DNA from: an uncultured Clostridia bacterium
GTDB lineage: Bacteria; Bacillota; Clostridia; Lachnospirales; Lachnospiraceae
Direction: 5' to 3'
Assembly (NCBI GenBank): GCA_945622055.1
Contig: CALZBV010000020.1
Location: 1 to 18,777, forward strand
DNA length: 18,777 bases
Each line of letters starts with the position of its first letter. Within the stretch, counting starts at the first letter, position 1. The notes beneath the pieces are model-generated. The model ran no database searches. It saw only the letters and a list, made by a program, of their open reading frames with translations, and was not told the origin of the DNA. This document shows positions 8,001 through 15,868 of this stretch, in pieces. The position numbers were made by a program, and so were the translations under genes.

Positions 8001-10508
8001 TTAATCAATTGATTTTAATGACTCTGTCATATTGATTTTCTTCAGACTAAAGTACATAAAAATGTCTACCAGCACCGCAAACAAAAAAGTAATTACCGGT
8101 GCCCACACATAGCTCATTGGAAGAATTCTGTGCCCAAAATACATGGATTTGATTTTGATTTGCGCCATTACATAACGATGCAGCGCAACTCCCATCGGAA
8201 GCCCTGCCAAAGAACTAATCAGTGTTAAAATCAGGTTTTCACGAAATACGTAAGCGGCCGTTTCACCCTCATAAAAGCCAAGCACCTTAATCGTTGCTAT
8301 CTCCCGAATCCGTTCCCGGATACTGATATTCGTCAGGTTATAGATTACGATAAAGGCCAGCGCTCCGGCACAAACCAGAACAATTAAAATTACGTAATCA
8401 AGTGAAGACAGCATGTTACCAATCATCTCTATCTGATCCTCTGTAGCATCTACAGAAGCAACAGCGTCATCACCTAAAAGCTTCGATACTGCTTCAGTCG
8501 CATCCGTACCTTCGGAAAGATTCATGTAAGCAGTGTTGATTTCCAGCTCGGTTTCCAGCTGGGTTTCGTAGGTTTCTTCACAAATATAGGCGTAATCGCG
8601 GATGTAGTTGTCAAAAATACCAACCACCTTTAAAGTCAGTGTATGAAACTCAGAATCCCGGAATTCCACTACGTCACCTATCGAAATGTCGTTTGCCCTT
8701 GCAAGACGATAATCCAGAATAACCTCGTCCTTTTTCGGCCAGTCATAGCTCTCTGACCCGTTCTGTAACCGGATAAGCGTTGGTCCCAGCTCCTTAGCTG
8801 CTACCAAAAGCACCGAATCGGACGAACCGTTTGTCATAAGCTCCATTGTTTCCGTATGTGCAAAGGAATAGTTCCCAATATCGGTTGCATGGTTTGCCAG
8901 AAATCTCTCCTGTGCCTCCGGACTCTGTGGCTCTAAAAACGAAACCGCCAAATCATAAACATGAATCTCGTTATACTGATAATCCACAATCGGCTGAATG
9001 GAATCACGAATTCCAAATCCGGTCAGCAAAAGTGCCGTACAGCCTCCTACTCCGACAATCATCATAAACATACGTTTCTTGAACAAAAAGATGTTCCGGA
9101 TGGAAACCTTATGCAAAAACTTCAGATGCTTCCAGATTACATCAATCCGCTCGAGAAATACCCGTTTCCCGGGCTGCGGAGCCTTTGGCCGGATCAGCTC
9201 TGCAGCTGCCTCCCGCAAATCTCCTGCCGCAGCAAACCAGGTTGCACCAAGTGCTGCGATTAAAAACAGTATCGTACAAAATGCAAACAACTTAAAATCA
9301 AGAAGATATACAATCGGGCGCTCAATCGTATACATGATATGATAGATTTCCCAGATTACCATGGGCAGATACCTGGAACCGACAAAAAAACCTGCCACGC
9401 AACCGGAAAAAGACGCAGAACCCGAATAAAAGAGATATTGTCCCGCAATTGCCAAATCACTGTAGCCAAGCGCCTTTAGGGTTCCGTTTTGTACACGCTG
9501 CTCCTCTACCATTCTTGTCATCGTTGTTACACAAACAAGGGCTGCAACGATAAAGAAGAATACCGGAAATACCTTTGAGATTCCCGACACGATGCCGGAA
9601 TCATTTTCCAGCCCCACATAACCGACATTCGTGGAGCGTCCCAGTACATAAACCGAAGGCTCCGGAAGCATTCCGTCCGGTATCGTAACTTCCGGCATTC
9701 CCTGTCCCAGGCTTTCTTCTGTGGCTGGAGGCAGTGATGACAGCAGTTCTTTCTTCAGTTCTTCCTTTAGCTCTTCATAGCGGTTCGCAGCGCATTCGGA
9801 AAGCCTTTCTTCCAGCACCGGCTCACAAGCCTCACTGTACGCCTTTTCTTCCTCCGAATAAAGCGTATGCCGTTGTTTTAGTCTCAGAAAAATCTCCGTA
9901 TAATAATCGACCGTATACCCCTCCGGGGTTAAGTAAGCAAAGCCGGCTACTGCACCGAGACTGCTGGAGCCCCGCTCAAAATTTGCATAATAGGGAGAAT
10001 TTACGATGCCGACCACCTTATATTTATCATATTTGAACCTTGAAAACGTTTCTTCACTATTTTCCGAAGAAAGCTCCAGATAGCCCCCAATCTTATCCTC
10101 CGAATATTTGCGTGCATCCAGCACACATTCATCCGCTGCCGCAGGAAGTCTTCCTGCCTTTACATCCAGACAGTTAATCCCGGAAATTACAGAATGCGTA
10201 TGTAACACTCCGTTTGAGCCGTCCAAATCCCGGATGATCACATCACTGCTTACGGAGCCGGCAGCATGCTCCACCTCGGAAAGCTTCAAAATCTCAGTTA
10301 CATCCTGTTCCGTCAGACCAAGGGTACTGACCAGCCGGAAGTCGTAAAGCTTCAATTCTTCAAAGTACTCTTCCCCCGTTTTACGGAAAGCTTCCTCTGA
10401 TACCCGAAGTCCTGCAAAAAATCCCACTCCCAGGGCTACAATCGCAAAGATAGCCAGAAACCTTCCGAGAGAGCCACGTATTTGTCGTATTGTATTCTTA
10501 TAAATCAT
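8001..10508 (-). CDS. Large FtsX-type ABC transporter permease
   Basis: 835-aa membrane protein, the permease of a MacB/YknZ-like exporter. An N-terminal membrane segment at about 14-35 is followed by a large extracytoplasmic region that includes a charged, helix-rich stretch near 215-275. A first FtsX domain with four membrane segments lies at about 310-430. A second N-terminal-like segment (FMMIVGVGG, around 480) and a second extracytoplasmic region follow, then a C-terminal FtsX domain at about 700-830. This duplicated layout explains the length. It starts 9 bp after the stop of the ATPase gene, so the two form one unit. Such exporters move peptides, lipoproteins or antibiotics, or transmit envelope stress; the substrate cannot be told from the sequence. 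Confidence 0.9.
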   Translation of the reverse strand: MIYKNTIRQIRGSLGRFLAIFAIVALGVGFFAGLRVSEEAFRKTGEEYFEELKLYDFRLVSTLGLTEQDVTEILKLSEVEHAAGSVSSDVIIRDLDGSNGVLHTHSVISGINCLDVKAGRLPAAADECVLDARKYSEDKIGGYLELSSENSEETFSRFKYDKYKVVGIVNSPYYANFERGSSSLGAVAGFAYLTPEGYTVDYYTEIFLRLKQRHTLYSEEEKAYSEACEPVLEERLSECAANRYEELKEELKKELLSSLPPATEESLGQGMPEVTIPDGMLPEPSVYVLGRSTNVGYVGLENDSGIVSGISKVFPVFFFIVAALVCVTTMTRMVEEQRVQNGTLKALGYSDLAIAGQYLFYSGSASFSGCVAGFFVGSRYLPMVIWEIYHIMYTIERPIVYLLDFKLFAFCTILFLIAALGATWFAAAGDLREAAAELIRPKAPQPGKRVFLERIDVIWKHLKFLHKVSIRNIFLFKKRMFMMIVGVGGCTALLLTGFGIRDSIQPIVDYQYNEIHVYDLAVSFLEPQSPEAQERFLANHATDIGNYSFAHTETMELMTNGSSDSVLLVAAKELGPTLIRLQNGSESYDWPKKDEVILDYRLARANDISIGDVVEFRDSEFHTLTLKVVGIFDNYIRDYAYICEETYETQLETELEINTAYMNLSEGTDATEAVSKLLGDDAVASVDATEDQIEMIGNMLSSLDYVILIVLVCAGALAFIVIYNLTNISIRERIREIATIKVLGFYEGETAAYVFRENLILTLISSLAGLPMGVALHRYVMAQIKIKSMYFGHRILPMSYVWAPVITFLFAVLVDIFMYFSLKKINMTESLKSID

Positions 10509-10517
10509 ATCTTTTAC

Positions 10518-11222
10518 CTACCAGGAAATCTCTTCCACCGGAATTGGGGTTTCATTCCGTGTTTCTTCCACTACTGTTCCATTTTTTACCTTAATCACCC
10601 GGTCTGCCATCGCCGTCAGGGCGCTGTTGTGGGTAATAATGATAACCGTCATCTTCGTCTGTCTCGCCGTATCCTGCAGGAGCTTTAAAATCTGTTTTCC
10701 GGTCACGTAATCCAGTGCACCGGTCGGCTCATCACAGAGCAAAAGCTTTGGATTCTTCGCAAGTGCTCTCGCGATTGCAACTCTCTGTTGCTCACCTCCG
10801 GATAGCTGCGACGGAAAATTCTTCTTACGCTCTCCAAGTCCGACGCGCTCCATTACCTCGGAAGCATCCAGTGGATTTTTGCAAATCTGCGACGCCAGCT
10901 CGACATTTTCAAGGGCATTCAGATTCTGTATCAGATTATAAAACTGAAATACAAAGCCTACATCATGACGTCGATACGCCGTCAGCTCCCGTTTCGAAAA
11001 CGCAGAAATCTCCGTTCCCTCTAAAAATATCTTTCCTTCGCTCAGCTTATCCATGCCGCCGAGGATATTTAAAAGCGTTGTTTTTCCTGCACCGGAGGGA
11101 CCGACGATGACACAAATCTCGCCCTTTTCAATGGTAAAATTCACATGCTCCAGTGCCTTTACCTTTACTTCGCCGGAAATATATGTTTTTCCGACATTTT
11201 CAAACTGTATAAAATGCTCCAT
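10518..11222 (-). CDS. ABC transporter ATPase, MacB/LolD-like
   Basis: 234-aa ATPase that powers the permease encoded directly downstream. Walker A GPSGAGKT is at 41-48, Q-loop Q93 in VFQFYNL, signature LSGGEQ at 140-145, Walker B LLLCDEP at 160-166 with catalytic E165, D-loop GALD and switch His H198. The spacing and FQFYNLIQNLNALENVELA stretch are typical of the MacB/LolD group. The ATG at 11222 has GGTGAT shortly upstream. The same frame remains open upstream without another plausible start. The gene begins 61 bp after pncA with no terminator visible, so read-through from the NAD operon is possible. Confidence 0.92.
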   Translation of the reverse strand: MEHFIQFENVGKTYISGEVKVKALEHVNFTIEKGEICVIVGPSGAGKTTLLNILGGMDKLSEGKIFLEGTEISAFSKRELTAYRRHDVGFVFQFYNLIQNLNALENVELASQICKNPLDASEVMERVGLGERKKNFPSQLSGGEQQRVAIARALAKNPKLLLCDEPTGALDYVTGKQILKLLQDTARQTKMTVIIITHNSALTAMADRVIKVKNGTVVEETRNETPIPVEEISW

Positions 11223-11283
11223 GCTATCACCGTTTCTTTTGATTCTTTCATCTGTTTCAATGTACTTTACAAAATCCTCCGGA

Positions 11284-11832
11284 TTACTCCACCAGAACCT
11301 GACACAGCTTCATAGCTTCAAGCGCCTGTACATGCGACTGCGTTGTTACACAGGCGCAGGCGTCTGAAAGCACACGAAGCTCCGCCTCAGGGCAATAGGC
11401 CTTTGCAAGCATCACATTGCTGATTACACAGATTCCGGTACATACTCCGACAAAATCAATGTGTAAATCCTTATCCTTCTCATAAAAAGCTTCCAGCTCC
11501 TTAGCAAGCGTCACACTTCCAAAGGTTGGCTTCGTAAGAATGCTTACCTTCTCAGAAGCCGTACCATATACCTCGTCAACTGCAGAAAGAACCTCTGCAT
11601 TCACCTTCCAGCCCTCTGTTCCTTCGATGCAATGCTCTACCGGAAGATTTTTCCCTTCTCTGGTATTCAGATAATCTGCGGTATGTGTATCCTGTGTCAA
11701 AAAGACCTTATCGTAGTCCCCTGTGCGTACCTGCGCAGCTACCGCAGGAATCGTTTTCTGACACTCCGCATTGCCAAGCGCCCCGGTAAGAAAATCGTTC
11801 TGCATATCCACAATAACCAGTATCTTTTTCAT
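11284..11832 (-). CDS. pncA: Nicotinamidase (isochorismatase-like cysteine hydrolase)
   Basis: 182-aa enzyme that deamidates nicotinamide to nicotinate and ammonia in the cytoplasm. The catalytic triad is visible: D9 in IVDMQNDF, K101 in TKPTFGS and C135 in VCTGICVISN. The metal ligands of nicotinamidases are also present (D48 and H50 in TQDTHTADY, H67 in EHCIEGTEGW). Length is normal. The start is supported by AAGGAGG 9 nt upstream. It lies 40 bp after pncB, and its product is the substrate of PncB, which makes the nicotinamidase call much stronger than a generic isochorismatase call. Confidence 0.92.
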   Translation of the reverse strand: MKKILVIVDMQNDFLTGALGNAECQKTIPAVAAQVRTGDYDKVFLTQDTHTADYLNTREGKNLPVEHCIEGTEGWKVNAEVLSAVDEVYGTASEKVSILTKPTFGSVTLAKELEAFYEKDKDLHIDFVGVCTGICVISNVMLAKAYCPEAELRVLSDACACVTTQSHVQALEAMKLCQVLVE

Positions 11833-11872
11833 TCTCTTTGTCCTCCTTTTACCTGATCAGCGTAAAACAGTA

Positions 11873-13078
11873 TTATTCGTGCTCCATGCGCCAGTCAATA
11901 CATCTTTGCAGATAATCCACATACTCCGGATTTTTGCACATACCCTTGCCCGGGGTGTCAGATATTTTGGCAACATCCTGTCCATTGCATCTTGTTACCT
12001 TCATGACAATGTTAAGCGCCGGCACATCCGTATCATTGGCAATATAAGTTCCGATGCCGAAGGCAATCTTTACTTTTCCCTTAAAATAACGATAAAGTGC
12101 GGTAGCCCTCTCAAAATCAAGGGAGTCACTGAATAAAAGCGTTTTTGTCTTTGGATCAATGCCGAGACTCTCATAATGCTTTATCATCTTCTCTCCCCAC
12201 ACAAAAGGGTCTCCCGAATCATGACGGACTCCGCTAAAGAGCGTAGCATACGTGAGCTGGAAATCCTTGAGAAAGCAGTCGGTTGTAATCGTATCGGTAA
12301 GCGCAGTACCATTTAAAATGCCGTATTCCTTTACCCAGGAATCCATCATATACCAGTTGGAATATGCCGGGTTATGCTTGTGATTTCCCTGTCCGACACA
12401 CATGATAAATTCATGCGCCATCGTTCCTACCGGTGTAACTCCGTATTTTTTCGCAAGATAAACATTTGACGTTCCTACAAAATTTGCAAAGCAAGGATCC
12501 GCCTTCTTAAGCTCTGCCACAGCAAGCTCCTGTGCTTTCGCGGATAGTCTTCTCCGAAGGCCAAACTCTGAAAAATTTCCAAGCTGATAAACTCCGTTAT
12601 TCAGTAAATGAATTTTCTCCGAAAGCCTTTTCTCAAAGGAAGCATACAACGCATCATAATCGTGTGCCATGTTGAAATATACTTCATTTACGATGGCAAG
12701 GGTCGGTACTTCATACATGGAGGTATTCAGCCAGGTACCATATGCATCAATGGTAAGTCCCTTCTCACCATCCGTCGTAATCGTAAAGTCCTCATATCTC
12801 GGCTGCCAAAGACGTAAAAAGTCAACATAGCTTCCCTTAATCCACCTGATGTCATCAAGATACATAAGCTCCTCTTCCGTAAACCGCAGGGTACAATAGT
12901 GCTTTATCTGCTCTCTGATTTCCTCTACCATCTCCGGCGTAAACACAACATCCGTATTTCTGCACTTAAAGGTCCAGGTTGTTTTGTAATCCGGGAACTG
13001 ATGATAAATCACCTGTCCCATGCTGAATTTGTAAAGGTCATTTTCCAGTAGGCTGTTAATAATAGTATAAAGCTTCAT
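11873..13078 (-). CDS. pncB: Nicotinate phosphoribosyltransferase
   Basis: 401-aa enzyme that converts nicotinate and PRPP to nicotinate mononucleotide, the committed step of NAD salvage. Recognisable features are the N-terminal LLENDLYKFSMGQ (10-22), GTMAHEFIM at 218-226 with H222 as the probable phosphorylated His, and the SGVRHDSGDPF and LLFSDSLDF phosphoribosyl-binding stretches in the second half. Length matches the family. GGGGAGG lies 8 nt before the ATG. The start overlaps the nrtR stop by 4 bp (ATGA arrangement), so the two are translationally coupled. Confidence 0.94.
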   Translation of the reverse strand: MKLYTIINSLLENDLYKFSMGQVIYHQFPDYKTTWTFKCRNTDVVFTPEMVEEIREQIKHYCTLRFTEEELMYLDDIRWIKGSYVDFLRLWQPRYEDFTITTDGEKGLTIDAYGTWLNTSMYEVPTLAIVNEVYFNMAHDYDALYASFEKRLSEKIHLLNNGVYQLGNFSEFGLRRRLSAKAQELAVAELKKADPCFANFVGTSNVYLAKKYGVTPVGTMAHEFIMCVGQGNHKHNPAYSNWYMMDSWVKEYGILNGTALTDTITTDCFLKDFQLTYATLFSGVRHDSGDPFVWGEKMIKHYESLGIDPKTKTLLFSDSLDFERATALYRYFKGKVKIAFGIGTYIANDTDVPALNIVMKVTRCNGQDVAKISDTPGKGMCKNPEYVDYLQRCIDWRMEHE

Positions 13079-13905
13079 TGCTTTGTCCTCCCCTTATATT
13101 GATATGCAGTTGCCAGCTTTTCTCCACAAATGGATTTTATCTTTGTGTCGGTTGCCTGAAGCTTCTCCGATATCTTATCATTGAAATTTTTCTTATATAG
13201 CTTTTTCCCTAAAATCAGCTCGTAGATTCGCTGAAGGTCCGGAAGGGTAAACAGCTCATCTACCAGATTAAAAGCAAGGTCTGTATATTCCAGCTTGTTC
13301 CGAAGCCTTTTTAGTCCATCTAAAACCGCAAGATGGTGATCAAATGCAAGACTGTCCTCCGAAATCAACTCTTCTGCCACGATATTTTCATACGTAATCC
13401 GCCCACACCGGAAATACTCCGTCTTTAAGGAATACTGAATGGTTATTCCCAGCTCCTCATTCGTCAGAGTAAGAAAACGTTGGTCCATACTTACATCAAA
13501 CCACTTTGCATCAGATGCGTCATCCCCTGCCTGTGCCTCAGTGTACGGAATCAGTCCCATATACGCCACCGTGATAACTCTCATTCGCGGATCCCGTTCC
13601 GGATTGGAATACGTATAGAGTTGTTCCAGATAAATATCTGTGAGGCCTGTTTCTTCCAAAAGCTCACGCTTTGCCGCCTCATATGCGGATTCATTGATTT
13701 CAACAAATCCACCGGGCAATGCGAAGCAGTCAATAAACGGATGATTCTCCCGTTTAATTAACAGCAGCTTCAGATGATTCAGCTGCGGATCCAGTGAAAA
13801 CAACAAAATATCAGCTGTCACACTCGGTCTTTCGTACCTTCCGGGATCATACTGACTTAAAAATTCTGTCTCGGTCAGCCCTTTCGCGTTTCGTATGCGT
13901 CTCAC
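13075..13905 (-). CDS. nrtR: NrtR-family Nudix regulator of NAD metabolism
   Basis: 276-aa protein with a Nudix domain at about 25-150 and a C-terminal winged-helix region at about 155-240. The Nudix box at 66-88 matches Gx5Ex7REUxEExGU fully, including REL, EE and GL, so hydrolase activity on ADP-ribose is possible; many NrtR proteins have lost it. NrtR repressors bind DNA and are released by ADP-ribose or related NAD metabolites. The GTG at 13905 is chosen because AAGGGG lies 8 nt before it. The frame extends to a TTG at 13932, but that sits within a candidate operator. First gene of the nrtR-pncB-pncA operon, next to paired palindromic sites, which supports an autoregulator. A plain ADP-ribose pyrophosphatase is the alternative. 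Confidence 0.85.
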   Translation of the reverse strand: MRRIRNAKGLTETEFLSQYDPGRYERPSVTADILLFSLDPQLNHLKLLLIKRENHPFIDCFALPGGFVEINESAYEAAKRELLEETGLTDIYLEQLYTYSNPERDPRMRVITVAYMGLIPYTEAQAGDDASDAKWFDVSMDQRFLTLTNEELGITIQYSLKTEYFRCGRITYENIVAEELISEDSLAFDHHLAVLDGLKRLRNKLEYTDLAFNLVDELFTLPDLQRIYELILGKKLYKKNFNDKISEKLQATDTKIKSICGEKLATAYQYKGRTKQ

Positions 13906-13925
13906 GTATCTCACCCCTTCATTTG

Positions 13926-13940
13926 GTAGCAATTTACTAC
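13926..13940. promoter_or_regulatory. Candidate NrtR operator, downstream site
   Basis: GTAGCAATTTACTAC is a 15-bp near-palindrome with GTAG and CTAC arms. It lies about 10-25 nt downstream of the expected transcription start of nrtR and upstream of its ribosome site. Confidence 0.55.
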
Positions 13941-13957
13941 TTTTATCTTCTGAGTAT

Positions 13958-13986
13958 ATAATAGTTGTTTTTTGCTACTTTGTCAA
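13958..13986 (-). promoter_or_regulatory. Promoter of the nrtR-pncB-pncA operon
   Basis: On the minus strand a perfect -35 TTGACA (13986-13981) is separated by 17 nt from TATTAT (13963-13958). The leader to the GTG start is about 45 nt. This is the best promoter in the window. Confidence 0.75.
13962..13978. promoter_or_regulatory. Candidate NrtR operator, promoter-spacer site
   Basis: On the minus strand the sequence reads GTAGCAAAAAACAACTA. It shares the GTAGCAA half with the site at 13926-13940 and has a CTA end. It fills the spacer between -35 and -10, so a bound repressor would exclude RNA polymerase. Confidence 0.5.
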
Positions 13987-14095
13987 GATAATATTTCTCT
14001 ATTCTTATCATATCTCACCGAAAAATTGTTGGAGCAAGCAGCTCTTTTTTTGTTTTCAAAGCATTGACATATCATGCTATAACGAAATAACAAGA

Positions 14096-14452
14096 ATGAA
14101 CAGGCAGCACCCAATGATTTTTAAACCGGAAAGCGGTCTCTTTTCGCTCATGCATAAAAACGACACGGTTGCTACTTTACAAATTGATTTGGCAACAGGT
14201 GCGCTCTTAAAAATTTCAAAGGTATTTGCTCCGGAACTGTTACCCTTCGGCGGTCGGCAGTCCCATTCATATTTAAGGAAATGGTGGGAATATCGTGCAA
14301 TTCCCTCAACCCGTAATGGTATTCAGGCAGTCTTAAACTGTCTGGATATTTCCTCCACTTTAAACCGTACTAATGCAAGACCTTTTCATTCTATACATTA
14401 TCGTATAACAATCTGCCCTCCTCTCTCACCTCACCATCCCTTCCCCCTTTGA
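14096..14452 (+). pseudogene. Truncated HipA-like / excisionase-annotated gene
   Basis: From the ATG at 14096 (or 14114) about 95 residues resemble the N-terminal part of a family common in gut Bacillota, variously labelled HipA-like or excisionase. Recognisable stretches are LFSLMHKNDTVATLQID, GALLKISKVFAPELLPFG, and RKWWEYRAIPSTRNGIQAVL with LDISSTL. In that family these lead into a longer body of 300 or more residues. Here the similarity fades after LDISST and the frame stops at 14450-14452. The upstream extension of the frame to 13895 overlaps the nrtR promoter and is not coding. Weak ribosome site; TTGACA and TGCTATAAC elements lie upstream around 14064-14083. I read it as a decayed remnant. 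Confidence 0.5.
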
Positions 14453-14969
14453 TTCAGTCCGCATCAAAATATCTCCGTGGTAACAAAGAACCAACAAACG
14501 TGATTCTAACTAATCTGCAAAGATACAAGAGTGATGTCTTTAACACAATCAAAGTAAGCGCTCAATAACAGAGTGCCTTACAAAATAAAAGAAGATGGCG
14601 TATCATACCATCCCTGCCCATTATTGTTTGTATTGTGATTGCACTTCTTCTGACATCAGCATCAACATATCCAGTACACTAGGATGGATATGCCAGTCAC
14701 CGTCTGCCATATTGATAAGCAAGTACTGAATGTACGCTTAAACATTTCCAGCCGCTTTCTCTTAAGTAATTTACTGAATGGAGCAAAACTGCCTGTGAGA
14801 AATGTAAACTGCGCGAAGAAGTTTTTATTTCTCTTGTGGAATTCAAAGCTTGGCTGGATATGAGTAAGTGCAGGTAATATTAAGGCGAACCTTTCGGCTC
14901 GCCTTAAAACTCTCCCAACCCAATTATCATAGCTTATCCCCAACAATTCATCGGATTAAACGCAATCGA
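14453..14969. other. Gene-poor stretch with decayed coding fragments
   Basis: No intact gene is visible in these 517 bp. On the plus strand the frame from 14449 to 14568 reads like a protein tail (SKYLRGNKEPTNVILTN, then a short basic stretch and stop). On the minus strand 14710 to 14621 encodes a 29-residue piece starting MADGDWHIHPSVLDMLM and ending in a stop, and the same frame is preceded by AYIQYLLIN after a stop codon. Both look like ends of larger genes whose other parts are lost or frameshifted. Neither fragment is identified. The hairpin at 14880-14907 is listed separately. Confidence 0.4.
14880..14907. repeat. Strong 12-bp hairpin with GAAA tetraloop
   Basis: On the minus strand TTAAGGCGAGCC pairs with GGTTCGCCTTAA around a GAAA tetraloop (12 pairs, one G-T). 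It lies 62 bp downstream of the immunity-like gene stop. The minus-strand flank after it is AT-rich (TATTA) without a proper T-run, so a weak terminator or an mRNA-protecting 3' end is possible. Confidence 0.6.
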
Positions 14970-15275
14970 TTATATTCCATCTACCACAATTTCATACTTC
15001 CCATTTGCTACACTTTTTAGCATCTCAATGGCTCTATATACCTTTTGAATGAAAAGTGTTTCATCTTCCTTGGTCCGAAATCCTTGATAAGAAAACTCAA
15101 CTGAATTATTGATATACAAGGCATCATACTCTTTTGAAATTTCTTTCAAAAGTTCTTCCAGTTCATAGTGGTGCACTAAGTCCTCGGGCAAACCGGCACA
15201 AATTAGTTTTCCGCTTTCGTTACGTACCCATATTGGAAGACATCCATACTCTAACATGAAAGTAATACTTTTCAT
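14970..15275 (-). CDS. Probable immunity protein of a toxin/immunity module
   Basis: 101-aa soluble acidic protein. The arrangement MKSITFMLEYGCLPIWV, then LICAGLP, YDALYINNSVEFSYQGF (about 50-66), and a C-terminal helix plus strand matches small immunity-type proteins of Bacillota that I recognise from toxin loci by pattern, not by a search. AGGAGG stands 8 nt before the ATG, an excellent ribosome site, so this gene is built for expression. It lies 74 bp downstream of a toxin-tip-like reading frame on the same strand, the standard toxin-then-immunity order. It would bind and neutralise a cognate nuclease toxin in the cytoplasm. The family assignment is inferred from context and general look. 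Confidence 0.65.
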   Translation of the reverse strand: MKSITFMLEYGCLPIWVRNESGKLICAGLPEDLVHHYELEELLKEISKEYDALYINNSVEFSYQGFRTKEDETLFIQKVYRAIEMLKSVANGKYEIVVDGI

Positions 15276-15349
15276 TCTATATTCCTCCTGTCTACATCAA
15301 GATAAATGTACTTTACTTTTGAATTTTCTCCCACTGACCGCTCAAATAC

Positions 15350-15640
15350 TTACGGATACGATGCTAGATTCGCCCCCACAATAAATCCATTACCTCCAAC
15401 AGTTATCGCTACTCTATGTGTTTTTCCTTTATATACGAACTCATATATTTCGCGGGTGTTTTGCATTCCAACTTCCTTACCCTCAGATAAAGCTTTCATA
15501 ATAAATTCTGGCAGCTCCTCTTTACTTATACCAATCTCCAGAAAATCTTTTGCATGCTTCTCGATATGTCTTAACCCAGCAGACCCCATTCCTCCCGTTT
15601 CTTTGCCAATCTCCAGCCATACAAGTTTTCCATCTGGCAT
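15350..15640 (-). pseudogene. Orphan C-terminal toxin domain, BECR-fold nuclease-like
   Basis: 96 residues that look like the C-terminal tip of a polymorphic toxin. SAGLRHIEKHAKDF (20-33) carries H25 and H29, and the end THRVAITVGGNGFIVGAN (74-91) is the kind of final strand pair seen in Barnase/EndoU/colicin E5-D/RelE-like nuclease tips. No delivery or pretoxin part is attached: in the same frame a TAA lies at 15658-15660, only five codons before the first ATG, and frames further upstream are full of stops. The ATG has no ribosome site. It is therefore probably a detached or displaced toxin cassette that is not translated by itself, although another frame is open across 15522-15740 and a frameshifted leader cannot be excluded. 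The immunity-like gene follows. Confidence 0.55.
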
Positions 15641-15784
15641 TTTCGTAATCGCAGTTTAGGTGTCTCAGAAGTGTCGTCACCTTCCACTTTCCCACCTCTA
15701 AATGTCCTACTCGTCCATACTTACACATGCATAGCCACACTTGCCTATATTTGCTCGCTCCCTTCTCCCCAGCCCCTCCAAGCT

Positions 15785-15818
15785 AAAACAAAAAGGACCT
15801 ACCTTCCGGTAAGTCCTT
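15785..15818 (-). terminator. Intrinsic terminator after the GH94 gene and tRNA-like fragment
   Basis: On the minus strand AAGGACTTACC pairs with GGTAGGTCCTT around a GGAA loop (11 positions, one C-A mismatch), followed by TTTTTGTTTT. This is a textbook intrinsic terminator. It would end transcription of the GH94 gene, and its place right after a tRNA 3' end fits an old tRNA unit. Confidence 0.85.
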
Positions 15819-15829
15819 CCTCGCTGAAG

Positions 15830-15868
15830 CGGAGACGGAGGGATTTGAACTCTCCATTAGCAATTCAG
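15830..15868 (-). pseudogene. 3' fragment of a tRNA-Ser-like gene
   Basis: Read on the minus strand, 15868-15830 ends like a tRNA: T-stem GAGAG, T-loop TTCAAAT, T-stem CCCTC, acceptor CGTCTCC and discriminator G. The acceptor half and G73 fit serine tRNA. The T-stem has one A-C mismatch. Upstream, TTGCTAA resembles an anticodon loop with GCT, but no variable arm, D-arm or 5' acceptor half (GGAGACG expected) is found. It is thus a partial copy, as left at attachment sites of elements that integrate into tRNA genes. Confidence 0.55.

Noticed and set aside
11223..11283. Promoter or extra small gene between pncA and the ABC ATPase
   Set aside because: An orphan GGAGGA follows the pncA stop, but the frame after it closes at once and no -35/-10 pair with suitable spacing is visible.
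14040..14056. Short plus-strand hairpin GAGC-AAGCA-GCTC followed by T-run
   Set aside because: The stem has only four pairs and no plus-strand gene lies upstream, so a terminator is not supported.
13895..14095. Plus-strand N-terminal extension of the HipA-like frame
   Set aside because: It overlaps the nrtR start, ribosome site, operators and promoter, and its translation is low-complexity and hydrophobic without family resemblance. The recognisable part begins at about 14096-14114.
14662..14946. 94-aa minus-strand frame
   Set aside because: Its first half is encoded by the hairpin at 14880-14907 and does not look like a natural protein. Only the later part may relate to a frameshifted remnant, described with the gene-poor stretch.
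15522..15740. 72-aa minus-strand frame as an independent gene
   Set aside because: No ribosome site; much of it overlaps the toxin-tip frame in another register. Kept only as a possible frameshift leader.
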